A DNA stretch of 64,000 bases from Sinotaia quadrata (taxonomy: Eukaryota > Mollusca > Gastropoda > Architaenioglossa > Viviparidae), in assembly GCA_028829895.1 (NCBI GenBank), contig CM054182.1, forward strand, positions 3,690,501 through 3,754,500. Reading direction: 5' to 3'. Positions 37,500 to 48,000 of this stretch are shown here, piece after piece. The notes under the pieces are model-generated. The model had not been told where the DNA came from, did not search any database, and was given only the letters and a program-made list of their open reading frames with translations. Numbering within the stretch: position 1 is the stretch's first letter; every line of letters starts with the position of its first letter. Both the position numbers and the translations under genes were made by a program.

Positions 37500-38290
37500 A
37501 TTTTTCAACATAGACGGATACAACAACCACAACAACAGAACAAGGCCCCTAAGGAAAAAGAAGACGCCCACCTCAACACGTCCAACAACAGCAGCGATGA
37601 CAATAAAATCAACAACAGCAACAACATCAATGCAATCTCCGCCGACAGCAGGGGCGGATGCAGTGGGGATATTTTAATCACCCCATTGCTGACCTGATTC
37701 AACTGCTGCTTGATCACCATTACTGGCCCCCAGCGCCAGCCTCCATGCATCCCAACGGACACCGGGGACAACCACGACGCCAGCGATAACAGCAGCAACA
37801 ACACCAGTGAGGAGGCAAGGGGGTTGAACAGACTTGTGTGTTACTAGGCTCTGCATGACGCCTCCTCTCACTCAAAGTTCGGGTACTTCAGTAACAACTT
37901 CTACCACTAGCCCACGGTCTATAGCACTAAAGTCAGCAATTGCCGCCAGACGTGTGCAACGGACGAGCGAACTACAACACTACACAGAGAGCTTTCAACA
38001 GTCTTCAAAACTCGCTCCAACCACAGACTTCACAACGTTCAAATCTACATCTACAAAATTCAACAGACACGCCACTCAACATTAAAAAAAAAAAAAAAAA
38101 AAAATCAACATCCGATACTAGCACCAGCAAGCACCAAGACAAAACTACAACAATAACACCACTGCCAGCGCTCCCCAAATATTCGTGAAGGGAGCAGGTC
38201 CCACTGGAGCACTACAGATTAGAGAACGTCTTATGACGAAATGATCCACGAAAGCTCCAGTGGCGACACAATCGTAACCACCACCGCCGG
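37500..38290 (+). repeat. Dispersed repeat, copy B; CA/AC-rich with simple-sequence character
   Basis: 37500-37830 is rich in AAC/ACC trinucleotides. 37830-38290 is the inverted relative of 25500-26000. The best conserved stretch is 38120-38260 (GGTCCCACTGGAGCACTACA, GATCCACGAAAG). A poly(A) of about 20 lies at 38084-38103. Frames through it have no family similarity, so I do not call genes. Confidence 0.7.
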
Positions 38291-38299
38291 TTAGACATA

Positions 38300-39765
38300 G
38301 GTTTTCATGACGTTGCAGCACTAAGCTGACTAAGGAAGGAATATGTTGGAGGATGGTCGCACATATTGAGATATAGTTTGATTATTTTTCTTTCAATTTT
38401 AGTTTTTGCCCGCAAAATCAAAACTAAAACAGTGATTGTCACTGAACGAATTTAAAATGGCGATCACTGTGCGTGCGCGCGTGCAGCCCTCCTGTCATTT
38501 CAGAGGGAGATAATCAAGTCGATACATCCCAACATCAATACTAGTTAACTCCCATGTTTTTACTGGGCCCATCTCCTGTCACTAGACAGCAAATTGCAAA
38601 AACACAACACATGAAATAAATATACATTGCTATTTACATTTATTAACAAAAATACATGCATATAATAATCAGATATAAATCCACACAATAATAATAATTC
38701 ACAAAATTCAGATTATCATTTTCATGCCACTGGTCAGTATCTAATTTTAACTATCACTCTCTTACACATCGAAAGAATAAAGTTTACAAGTTATCAACAA
38801 CAAAATTTTTAAAAAATTAATTAATTGATTAATTGGGTATAAATCAATGCAAACACAGAGCAGATTTATATCAATCCCAAAACAGAAGATAAAATTCACA
38901 GGTGAAAATTATTAACAATAGTCAGTGATATTGAAAATTATTCAATATATTTAAACCGAAATAGGGTGGGACAGGGGATCTCCTACGTTAAGACGAAAAA
39001 GTAATAAAGTTTCTAGGCACTTTTGAAATTTGAGGTTAGACTTTAGTCCTTTATTTTATTTTTGTAATAACCATTGTCAGTAGAAATAGCATTATAGTTG
39101 TGGCAATGAGCATATTAGAAAACACCTGAGGACATGTATACATGTAAGCACTTTACAAAAGTGGTGGTGGAGTTATGAATCACTTTATTGCAAACTGTGA
39201 AAAGGCAGATTTATTTGACTCCAAGCCAATAACAGCTCTGTGCAGAACTGAAGTCAGCTAATGCTGGGAAACATTAGATAGCCACTACAACCGAAGATTG
39301 ACCAGGCTGCAGTTGTTGTTCTTTTAGGTCAAAAGAGAACTGTAATTGTAGATATTAAGGGTTTGATGAAAGATTAGCATTTGTGCACAAGAGAGCCATA
39401 GTGCAACTGTATAATGAAAGTTGCAGATCTTGAGTCTGAAGTTAAATTCACATTTACAAGACGCTGGCAGCAGGAATCTTGCTGATAACAAAGCAGGTTT
39501 AAATTACTGTCCTTTTCAAGTATGGAACTGCACTCTGAAGCACCTGTCCTATACAATGAAATAATAGCATTTCAGTTATCTCAAAGCAAATGCTGTAAAA
39601 GTTTTGGAATATGTTATCTGCTGTCTAGTGCACCTTTCAAAGAATGAATATGGGTATGGAGTTGTTAGTCCTTGTGTATGTAAACTGAATTCAGTTGCTG
39701 AATTGTAAGAAGACTCAGTCTTACATATGATTTTTAGTTCGTCGTATGTTAGCATTATTTGCAAA
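38300..39765. other. No gene recognised
   Basis: A CpG-rich patch GCGTGCGCGCGTGCAG at 38471-38486 is followed by AT-rich DNA. From ~39170 composition becomes more balanced as the hAT-like region is approached, and may include its decayed 5' part. Confidence 0.4.
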
Positions 39766-40020
39766 CTACGACAATGCAGCCAACATAACACAGATGATAG
39801 TAGAAACATTGAAAGAACACGATATTTTATTGTCGTGCACAGGGCTATGACAATGCAGCCAACATAACACATATGATAGTAGAAACATTGAAAGAACACG
39901 ATATTTTATTGTCGTGCACAGGGCTATGACAATGCAGCCAACATAACACATATGATAGTAGAAACATTGAAAGAACACGATATTTTATTGTCGTGCACAG
40001 GGCTATGACAATGCAGCCAA
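39766..40020. repeat. 79-bp tandem repeat inside the hAT pseudogene
   Basis: GACAATGCAGCCAACAT begins each unit; the GCTATGACAATGCAG starts at 39844, 39923 and 40002 are exactly 79 bp apart, and a first unit starts ~39766. Each unit duplicates the GYDNAAN catalytic block, so the array arose from transposase coding sequence. Confidence 0.95.
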
Positions 40021-40196
40021 CATGGCAGGAAAATATAAAGGTAAACAAGCAAGAATACTTGAGCAATTTTGAAACACCATATGTATGCCACACACTTAAT
40101 TTGTGTGGAAATGATGCCGGAGAATGCATTCCTGAAGCCATAACGTACTTTGGAACTGTATAAACTGTTTACAGGTTGTTTAGTTCTAATCCACAG

Positions 40197-40424
40197 CGAT
40201 GGGAAATCTTGCAGAAGTGTGTTGGCTCTTCTCTTCATGGCATGTCTAACACACGATGGGAAATCTTGCAGAAGTGTGTTGGCTCTTCTCTTCATGGCAT
40301 GTCTAACACACGATGGGAAATCTTGCAGAAGTGTGTTGGCTCTTCTCTTCATGGCATGTCTAACACACGAGGGGAAATCCTGCAGAAGTGTATTGGCTCT
40401 TCTCTTCACGGTATGTCTAACACA
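40197..40424 (+). repeat. 57-bp in-frame tandem repeat (19 residues x 4) in the hAT pseudogene
   Basis: CGATGGGAAATCTTGCAGAA begins units at 40197, 40254, 40311 and (CGAGGGGAAATCC) 40368. The unit is 57 bp, so the frame is kept: RWEILQKCVGSSLHGMSNT four times. Related transposases have this motif once. Confidence 0.97.
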
Positions 40425-41744
40425 CGATGGTCAGACCATGTTGAAAGTATAAAGCCCTTTGTAGCCCACCTGCCAGGCATCAAATTAGCATTAGAAAACA
40501 TCTTGGAGTTGAATCTGACTGCCAAAACAAGAACAGAGATCAGTGGGGCTTTGTCTTATATCGCATCCTTCATTTGTGTGATAATGTCTGTTGTATGGTA
40601 CAGAGTATTAGTTCCTGTTGAAATCTGTAACAAGGTCATTCAGTCCAGAAATGCAATGCTGGATGTCGAAGTGTCCAACTTAAAAAGCTTGATTTCAGAA
40701 CCAACAAATCTTCGGAACACCTGGAAAAGTATGAGGAGCAAAGCTAAACACGTTGCTTCTAATTTGTGCATACAAGTGAAACTCTCTGGAACACGGGGTG
40801 GAGCGAAACGCACAAGTACGAGGTTCCATGATGAAGGTGCTACAGAAAAAGCAGATTTATCAAAACAAGATGAAATGGATGAATCCCCTGAAGAAGCATG
40901 TTTCAGAAAGTCTGTCTTCTATGTAATATTGGATAATGTTATTGGTGGACCGACTGTACGTTTCAATGCTGCAGTGAACGTTTCTGAGGAATTCAGCTTC
41001 CTCTGGAAGTACCTATCAATTCCTCAAGGTGAACTAAAAGAAAAATCGAAATCACTGGCAGATCAATATCCCGCTGTTATCAGGAGATTAGTCATTTGCC
41101 ATCTGTTTCATCAAGCAAATTTTGGAGAGGGCCAACTGAAATCCATTGGAGCTACTGAATTGCTGGAAAAGATACAAGCTGGAAGGGCTCTTTCCAAATA
41201 TGTGCCTGCCTCCGTATTCTGTTAACAATTCCTGCAACTGTCGCCTCTGCAGAATGCTCATTCACCAAACTAAAGCTGATAAAAAAAAAATATCTAAGAT
41301 CGACTAGGTAACAGAGCGACTGGTAGATTTGGCAAAGACTCAGTTTTGATCTTGCAAAAACGATTGATTTTGATTATGTTATTCGCAATTTTGCCAGGAA
41401 AAAGGCTAGGAAAGCAACTTTGTTTAGCAAAATATAAATGCTATTACATCTCAACTATAATAACTGTTATGAGCTTGTGATCAATCTAGTATTAAATTAA
41501 TTATTTATGTACATTGTTTCATTATTGTTTATACACGATACGTTTATTGATATTGTTAGTAACATGGTTTTATTTGGCTTGATAGTTGCAAAGGTTGTCA
41601 TTTCGAAAATCTCTTAATTTAATTTAATTTAAATAATTATTTTTTTGGTTAAAACGAAAATCATGAGGCACTTTCTGGTCAAAACTCCCCCCCCCCCAAA
41701 AAAAAAAAACAAACAAACAAAAAAAAACATGATCTAAATATCCT

Positions 41745-41905
41745 GCTATCAGTGAAGATCTTGTAATGGAGATGAATCATTTGCCAGCAGAGCTGTTAAT
41801 TGATCAAATTCATGAGAAAAACAATTTAGCCCAGTGGAGCTACTGAACTGCTTAATACAAATTGGAAAGACTCTATACATACTTATCTAAATGTATCAAT
41901 GTAAT
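41745..41905 (+). pseudogene. Second hAT transposase fragment
   Basis: Frame pieces read ISEDLVMEMNHLPAELLIDQ then IHEKNNLAQ. In a shifted frame SGATELLNTN follows; it parallels IGATELLEKI in the pseudogene above. It is a partial, shuffled copy of the segment before the dimerisation domain. Confidence 0.45.
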
Positions 41906-41929
41906 CTACAATTGTTAGATATAAATAAT

Positions 41930-44190
41930 AATATACTTATACACACATACATATGTGTTGAACTTTGTATAAAGACCAGTACCCGGACTTTCTCTTGGTG
42001 GCCCTGGTCTTCAGTACATGATGGACACTATGAAGAGTGGGTTGTTAACATACAGCAGACACATTTGTAAATGTGAAACCAGCTGTGATTATTCAGTGAT
42101 AGAATATATATACATTTTGTGAAACCTATGATTGCACGAAGGCAATGCAAGTGTAGTTTGCAAATAGCATAAGAGATTCATTACAACTTGTGTTATCTCA
42201 TCTGTTTATGTCAAAGAGAATACTGAATTGTCTGCCAGATACTCTCCTTGGATGTAAATTTGTACTTCTGTATCCAATTCTGAGTCTGGTTCTCAAGCAG
42301 CTGTATTCCAAAGATATCAAACCAGATTCACTATCTATCAATATAAAAAAGTCTGTAAGTTATTTGCCATCCAAGGTAAGAAGTTGCAAAAGATTATGTT
42401 TCTATTTCTTTTTTTATTACTCATCCTGTTGTCTTTTCTTTAGGTATGAGAATAGTTTCTCACTTCTAACCTGGCTGACAGATACTTCTATTATTATCTG
42501 TTTATAATTGTACACAATTGTCTGACTTGCATCTTTTTTGTAATAGAAGAGAACAGCACTTAAGCACTGGAGATTCAATTGCTGGAACAATTCCTAAATA
42601 AGGGTATACAAAACTCTTGTCATCTGTCTGGGCCAGATTTAGTTCAATACTACTTCCTACTGTCCCAGATCTATGCTGCTAAATGGCTAGCATTCTGCTC
42701 ATCCTAGAAAAAGTGATTAGTCACTCATCTTCACTCATTAACCCTGTCTGAAAGATGTCTTCTGCAAGAATAAGATTGCTCTATCATTCTCCCCAAGAGA
42801 GACAACATACTGCATTTTATTTGGAGAGTATCAGTTTTTGTAAGCTGACTCAGCCTATGCTAACTATACTCTTGTGGCCATAACTTTTGATATAGTATTT
42901 TTTATCTAGCCTTACATACTATTAACGATTTGTGTTCAGTTGTAAATTTACTAAATTGGTTAAGTCTATTCTGTCAACTGCAAACATTTTTGAAATTGTT
43001 TTTATATACCTAATACAGTCAGAAATCTTAATCTTCCATTTTGTTACACACTCACCAGTTCGGTCATTAGATTGCCCATTCTATCAATTCTCTAGACCTG
43101 TGTGACTTTCTTTTTTTTTTTGGTGGATTTGTCAGCTACATATATCTATCTTGTGAACAATCATGTAGATTTGTGCTGAAATTGAGGTGTGAGTGGAGTG
43201 AGAGTGGCTCATACACCAACAATTATAGTTGCATTCAATCATCCATGTCACAAATCCTAAACAAAGGTAACAGTTTCTAGAACTGAAGACCAGTATTAAA
43301 GAATGGTATTAAGAGAATCTCTGGCATTTATCTGACTTTTTTAGGTCAGTAGGAAATGGACTATAACTGATGAACTGTCAGTCTGAGAGGCAATTTGGGG
43401 GTATCATATTAAATTTTTTCTCTATGTCTAGATCAAATATCTAGCTTATAGTTATACATAATCTTGAATTTAAATGACTTTTTCTTTCAATAATAAAGAG
43501 ATGAGCACTATGTCTAACAGTCTCTGAATTACTTTCTGGACATTTTTATAATAAAAGAAACTCTGTTGTGTGTGCATGATATATTAAAACAAATGAATAT
43601 TATTTCAAAATTGATGATTCAGAATCCAGTACTAGGTGAGCTAATTAAATAACTGTCTTTTCCATATGTGGCTAGGAACAGCTCACTAGAACAAATAGTA
43701 ATTTGAGATGCTGACAGCACATTATGTTCACTTAAGACGAACAGTCTGAATCTGTTTTTTCTTATTTAAAACTATATTTACCCACACATTAAAGTAAATA
43801 ATAATGCATATAAATATAATGGAAGATTACTTTGATATGATTTTAACCAAAGCAAATAAATTACATGTCAGGCAAATATTTTTTTCTGATTTTGTGAGAA
43901 AAGGCTTTTGGGATCAAATCCTAAAGTATAATTATATAAGAAAAAACGTTAATAGTAATATGTTTATCCATAGGTTTGCTTAATTCAGCATAACCAATGC
44001 AACTTTTATATTAAAGTTTTTGGTATGTACATATTGAACAATACATGTATTTATGAACTGTACCATCACATCAGCATAGCATTATTTATTTCCTTTTACT
44101 TGAGTATTCTTCTGTAGTAATAGTATGTGAGTTACATACAACTTATAAGGCACCATTTTACTGGAATTAAGTTTAAAATGACAGATGCAG
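41930..44190. other. Intergenic, no gene recognised
   Basis: AT-rich, with no frame showing family similarity. The segment 42921-42964 recurs almost exactly at 45900-45943. Confidence 0.5.
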
Positions 44191-44349
44191 TTCAGTGATT
44201 ATTGATTTGAATCAGACCGCTGGCAAAACAGATCTCATCTCCTATCGATTATTATATATTATTGCTAGTGAGACACACAAAAATGTCCTGAGCAATGAAA
44301 TTCAGAGAACTGTATTTAAAAAAAAAAAAACGCTCGACACTTTAATTAT

Positions 44350-44435
44350 CACCAGCATTATATTTGGAAGTGTAAGTACGCGCCCTTTTCGTCTTCGGTG
44401 GCGCTCCGGCAGGATTTCTCGATATGATAATTAAA
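44350..44435. other. Isolated GC-rich islet
   Basis: TACGCGCCCTTTTCGTCTTC and GGTGGCGCTCCGGCAGGATT form a ~60-bp GC-rich block in AT-rich DNA, ~600 bp upstream of LUC7L. Plus strand has a GTAAGT donor-like site at its left edge; minus strand gives an open RNPAGAPPKTKRART. It could be an upstream noncoding exon or promoter part, or a transposon scrap. Confidence 0.3.
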
Positions 44436-44547
44436 TGTTTAGTTTGTACAATAACAAGGTGCTATAAAGTTTCTTTGTAGTTAGCAAGTACCATGCCATT
44501 GACCATTGCCCGGATAAAAATCCACAAATAGCAACTCATTCTTTTTT

Positions 44548-44569
44548 TTTTCTCTCTCTCTCTCTCTCC
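44548..44569. repeat. (TC)n microsatellite
   Basis: TCTCTCTCTCTCTCTCTC following a poly(T) run, upstream of LUC7L. Confidence 0.95.
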
Positions 44570-44829
44570 ACCCATAATACTTTATCTCTCCGTTCTTGAC
44601 CATATTAATTATTATAACTCTCCTTAGCACTCATACTCATAGAGGTCTGGGAAAAAACTGAACTGCGGATGAGGATGGCAGACATAAATTAAATTCTTCC
44701 TTGGCGCTTAAACTCATTTGCAAAACTGAAAAAAAGTTTAGAATGTTCACTATGGAAAATTTTTAAAAAAGCAAAACAAAATCACTATTCTGTTTTACTC
44801 TCGTGCACATTCAAATGACATCCTTGTTC

Positions 44830-45017
44830 CGTACTGCACATCTTGGAGAGTAATCTCTCTTGTACAAGAAGTGAGGTTTTTTTTTTTAAAGAAAGGAAAA
44901 CGTCATCAGGCGTCTCTCCGCCATGTTGAATATCGTTGGGTTCTGAGAAACAAGATTTTACCAAATCACACGTTTAATTTAGATTCCATTCACTATCTGT
45001 TTTCAGTCAAATTAAAT
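44830..45017 (+). promoter_or_regulatory. LUC7L: LUC7L promoter / 5' UTR region
   Basis: Contains CTCCGCCATGTTG (44917-44929), a YY1-type CCGCCAT site, and CGTCAT just before it. GAAATGGCGGAC (45119-45130), the same YY1-type motif in reverse, lies within the first intron. In animals such motifs commonly sit just downstream of transcription starts of housekeeping genes. CATG within the first motif creates an out-of-frame upstream ATG. No TATA box. Assignment is inference from motifs and position. Confidence 0.45.
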
Positions 45018-45078
45018 ATGTCAGCTCATGATCAGATGCGAGCCATGCTCGATGAGCTTATGGGAACGGCTCGAGATG
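45018..45078 (+). CDS. LUC7L: LUC7L exon 1 (coding part)
   Basis: ATG at 45018-45020 starts MSAHDQMRAMLDELMGTARD. It is the family start, and an in-frame ATG far upstream (44871) would add a non-family peptide. Donor GATG|GTAAGA; phase 1. Confidence 0.93.
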
Positions 45079-48000
45079 GTAAGATTTTATAAGCTACATT
45101 TTTCCATTACGTTAATCGCGAAATGGCGGACACTGGAAAAAACGAGGAAGATTAAAAAAAAAATCAATCAAAACTAAAAACACATAACGGCTTATACAGT
45201 ATTTTATTTATTTTACATTGATTTTTAAAAATATTATTTGCCTTTTATTAAACTAGCGTTATACAATTTGCATTTAACAAACAATAATAGACATTGAGAT
45301 TGATTAGGCCTATATAGCACAATATATTTTAAAGTACATGTAAATAAACTTTGCTCCTGTGTACATGTATACTGCACTGTACACTTAGGGTATACGCTAA
45401 TTGTTATTACTATGTATAGAAGAATTTGGTATAGAATGATTTATAAGTCTCAATGTTTGAATGATATATGTGGGTTTTGTGTCCGTTTCAAATTCACAGA
45501 TTTCGCGAATGTTATACATTAGGCCTAATAAAAAAAGTAATATAACCGATTTATGAGAGAAATGTCAATAAAAACCAAATCATCCATATTTATAGTATCA
45601 GGGTATCAGATTAATGCTATATGGTATTTCATTTTCACATAGATAAAATAAGATTAAGAATAATTGGAGGAGAAAAAAACTAGGCCCTAATATAGTAATA
45701 TTATAATAATTTAAATAACCGAAAATTTGATTATGATACTATTGCCGTATGGGCCTTTGAGTATTAGGCCTACTGTTGTTAGTGTTAATGTTAAGTTAGT
45801 ACTACTACTAGTACTGTAGTAGACTAGAGAGTAACTGAGTAGTTTTAATGTTTGTTTTTTATTTGTTTTTTATTTTTAGATTTAACATACTATTATTGTA
45901 TTAACGATTTGTGTTCAATTGTAAATTTACTAAATTGGTTAAGGGTTATTGAACAGAATAAAGAGCAATATTTGAATTTGTATTTCACTTCAGTAGAGAT
46001 AGGCCTACTACTTAGTAAAATAGTAGTACTACTAAATTGTTAGTACCAAGTACTGCTACAGTGTTAGTATTACTATTACTTTGTATTAGTTGCTGATTTA
46101 CTCAGTACAGCTTATACCCTTACATAAGTACTTGTGCTGAAAAAATATTTACTAAATTAAAGAAAGCTATTAATTATTTGTAAAATTTATTTTTCAATAA
46201 ACATTTTAATTGGTCTTTAAACAACACTTAATCATTAATGCAGGACACAGTAATTAACAAAACCAAGTAATTCATTTAAGTACCATGTTTAGTTTCAGAA
46301 TTACACCATTCTTTAAATATCTCACACTTGGCATTAAAAAAATAACATATAGCTCACTTTCTGGGGAAGTACCATTTTGTTACGTAAGTACAAAAAAGAA
46401 AGTGGATTAATTCTCATGTTAAAGTGTACAATGGGGCCTAATGCTCACATAAAAACATAAGAAAAGATAAAAATATTAATGTTAATTTGTTATGAGAGTT
46501 TGAAATCTGTAAAAAGTATATGTTTCTGTTGTTGAAAACTTAGAAAGTAAGATTTTACCAGAAAAATGATTATTTTTTTAAATCAAAGAAAGATTTAAAA
46601 ATAAGCAATATAATTGTCTCATTACTACCAGTATAATTTTTTTTTATTAACCAAAATTATTAACTTAATCTGGATACATTTATATTTAAAATAGGGTATA
46701 AAACTACAACTTCTCAATGTGGAAACAATATTACAAAATTATCAGCCATCATAAAATTAAAAGAAGCTCTACTTTTTCAACTAGACATAAAACAGGCTAA
46801 GTTATTATGCTGAAAAGATAATATTAAGTAATAAACAAAGTGTCTATTTAAATATAATGTTTTATTAATATAATAATGTCTAATCACAATATTTCTAATA
46901 AATATAATTCATAGTCTTTTCTACCTTTACTTGCTCAGGTTTAAAACACACACAGCTATGTGAAACTTTAAATGCAAAAGAAACAACATGCATACATAAA
47001 TAAATATATTAGCTATTTATGATGTCAATCAGTTTAATCAAAATATATCAAGTCAAGATTATCAAATATCTTAGTTGGTTTGAAACATCAATGATTCTAA
47101 AAAATTTCCCTCGTTCACTGTTGCAAACCATATGATCGGAATGGGAAGTGAAAGTTATTTTTCTTATCACACCAGGACAAAATGATGTGAGAGTTATCTT
47201 TCTGGAATATGGTGTCTTCGAAAACTAAGTAGTTCACGACTATTATTGTCTTTATTTTATATTTACAAATTTAGTTCCTTTTTAACATGATAAAGAGGAA
47301 ACAAAGTCCAATTAGTTTTCCCAAAGCTGAATATAATATAACAAATAAATTTGAAAAAAATTAGCATATGAATACTTTCGATTTAAAAAAAAAAATCTAA
47401 GTGGCAAAGTTTTAATCTGATTTATGTGGAAACTAAGTGTTACAAAAAATCTGCCTTTAAAAAAAAAAAATTTCTTCACAAAATTGAACATTTGCAGATA
47501 GGAGTATTGAATATTGCTTTAAGTTAACATATTATCTCTTATGAGAAAATCTTGATACGGTAAGTTTGTTGGATTATTTATAACAATGAAAATTAAAGAA
47601 AATGGCTATGTGATTTCATGTAACAAAAAGAGGTAACAGTTTTCAGTTCAGAATGACTTTGTTTTACAAATAGTTACAAAACAAACATATATTCATGCAA
47701 CTATCTTATGTATATCTCACATCATATTCACACTACTATATTATGTATATCTCACATCAATTTTGAACATATAGAATATAAACACATGATATTTCAATAC
47801 TTTATTTTTAAGAAAACACATTTCAAATTGACCCATCCTTCATAGTACACTTCCCCACAGAATGAGCCATATCACGTGATTATGAATTAACAGCAACAGC
47901 AACAATCATATAGAGCAGTAGTACGTATTTTTAGAAAATATGATAATCTTTGAATTGTGATGGGTGTTGATGTGTGTGTGTGTGTGTTTGTATAAGTGTA

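Larger units (their letters stand above)
39766..41440 (+). pseudogene. hAT-family transposase pseudogene (TTF/ZMYM1-like type)
   Basis: A hAT transposase of the kind annotated as zinc-finger MYM-type protein 1-like. The core begins GYDNAANMAGKYKGKQARIL (from 40003), which carries the conserved Asp-Asn catalytic block. Next, across frame changes, come HTLNLCGNDAGECIPEAITY and SSNPQRWEILQKC. A long open frame follows (40176-41225, 349 codons): SHVESIKPF-like text, LELNLTAKTRTEISGALSYI, then ESPEEACFRKSVFYVILDNV and GGPTVRFNAAVNVSEEFSFL. After its stop the C-terminal hAT dimerisation segment continues in another frame (TIPATVASAECSFTKLKLIK), then LAKTIDFDYVIRNFARKKAR with an internal stop. Frameshifts and stops make it non-functional. 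Two minisatellites have grown inside it. Confidence 0.75.
42921..45943. repeat. Near-identical 44-bp direct repeat pair (42921-42964 and 45900-45943)
   Basis: ATTAACGATTTGTGTTCA(G/A)T followed by TGTAAATTTACTAAATTGG and TTAAG. The two copies differ at one base, although the flanks are unrelated beyond a loosely similar CTTACATACT / TTAACATACT upstream. Confidence 0.9.

Noticed and set aside
37465..38188. Thr/Ser/Asn-rich frames
   Set aside because: Low-complexity AAC/ACC repeats; frame not conserved in the inverted relative.
39576..40409. Minus-strand frames with repeated CFYYHMCYVGC and KRRANTLLQDF units
   Set aside because: Antisense shadows of the 79-bp and 57-bp tandem arrays in the plus-strand hAT pseudogene.
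44871..45092. Longer LUC7L start at ATG 44871
   Set aside because: The upstream peptide is not seen in LUC7 proteins; MSAHDQM at 45018 matches the family N-terminus.
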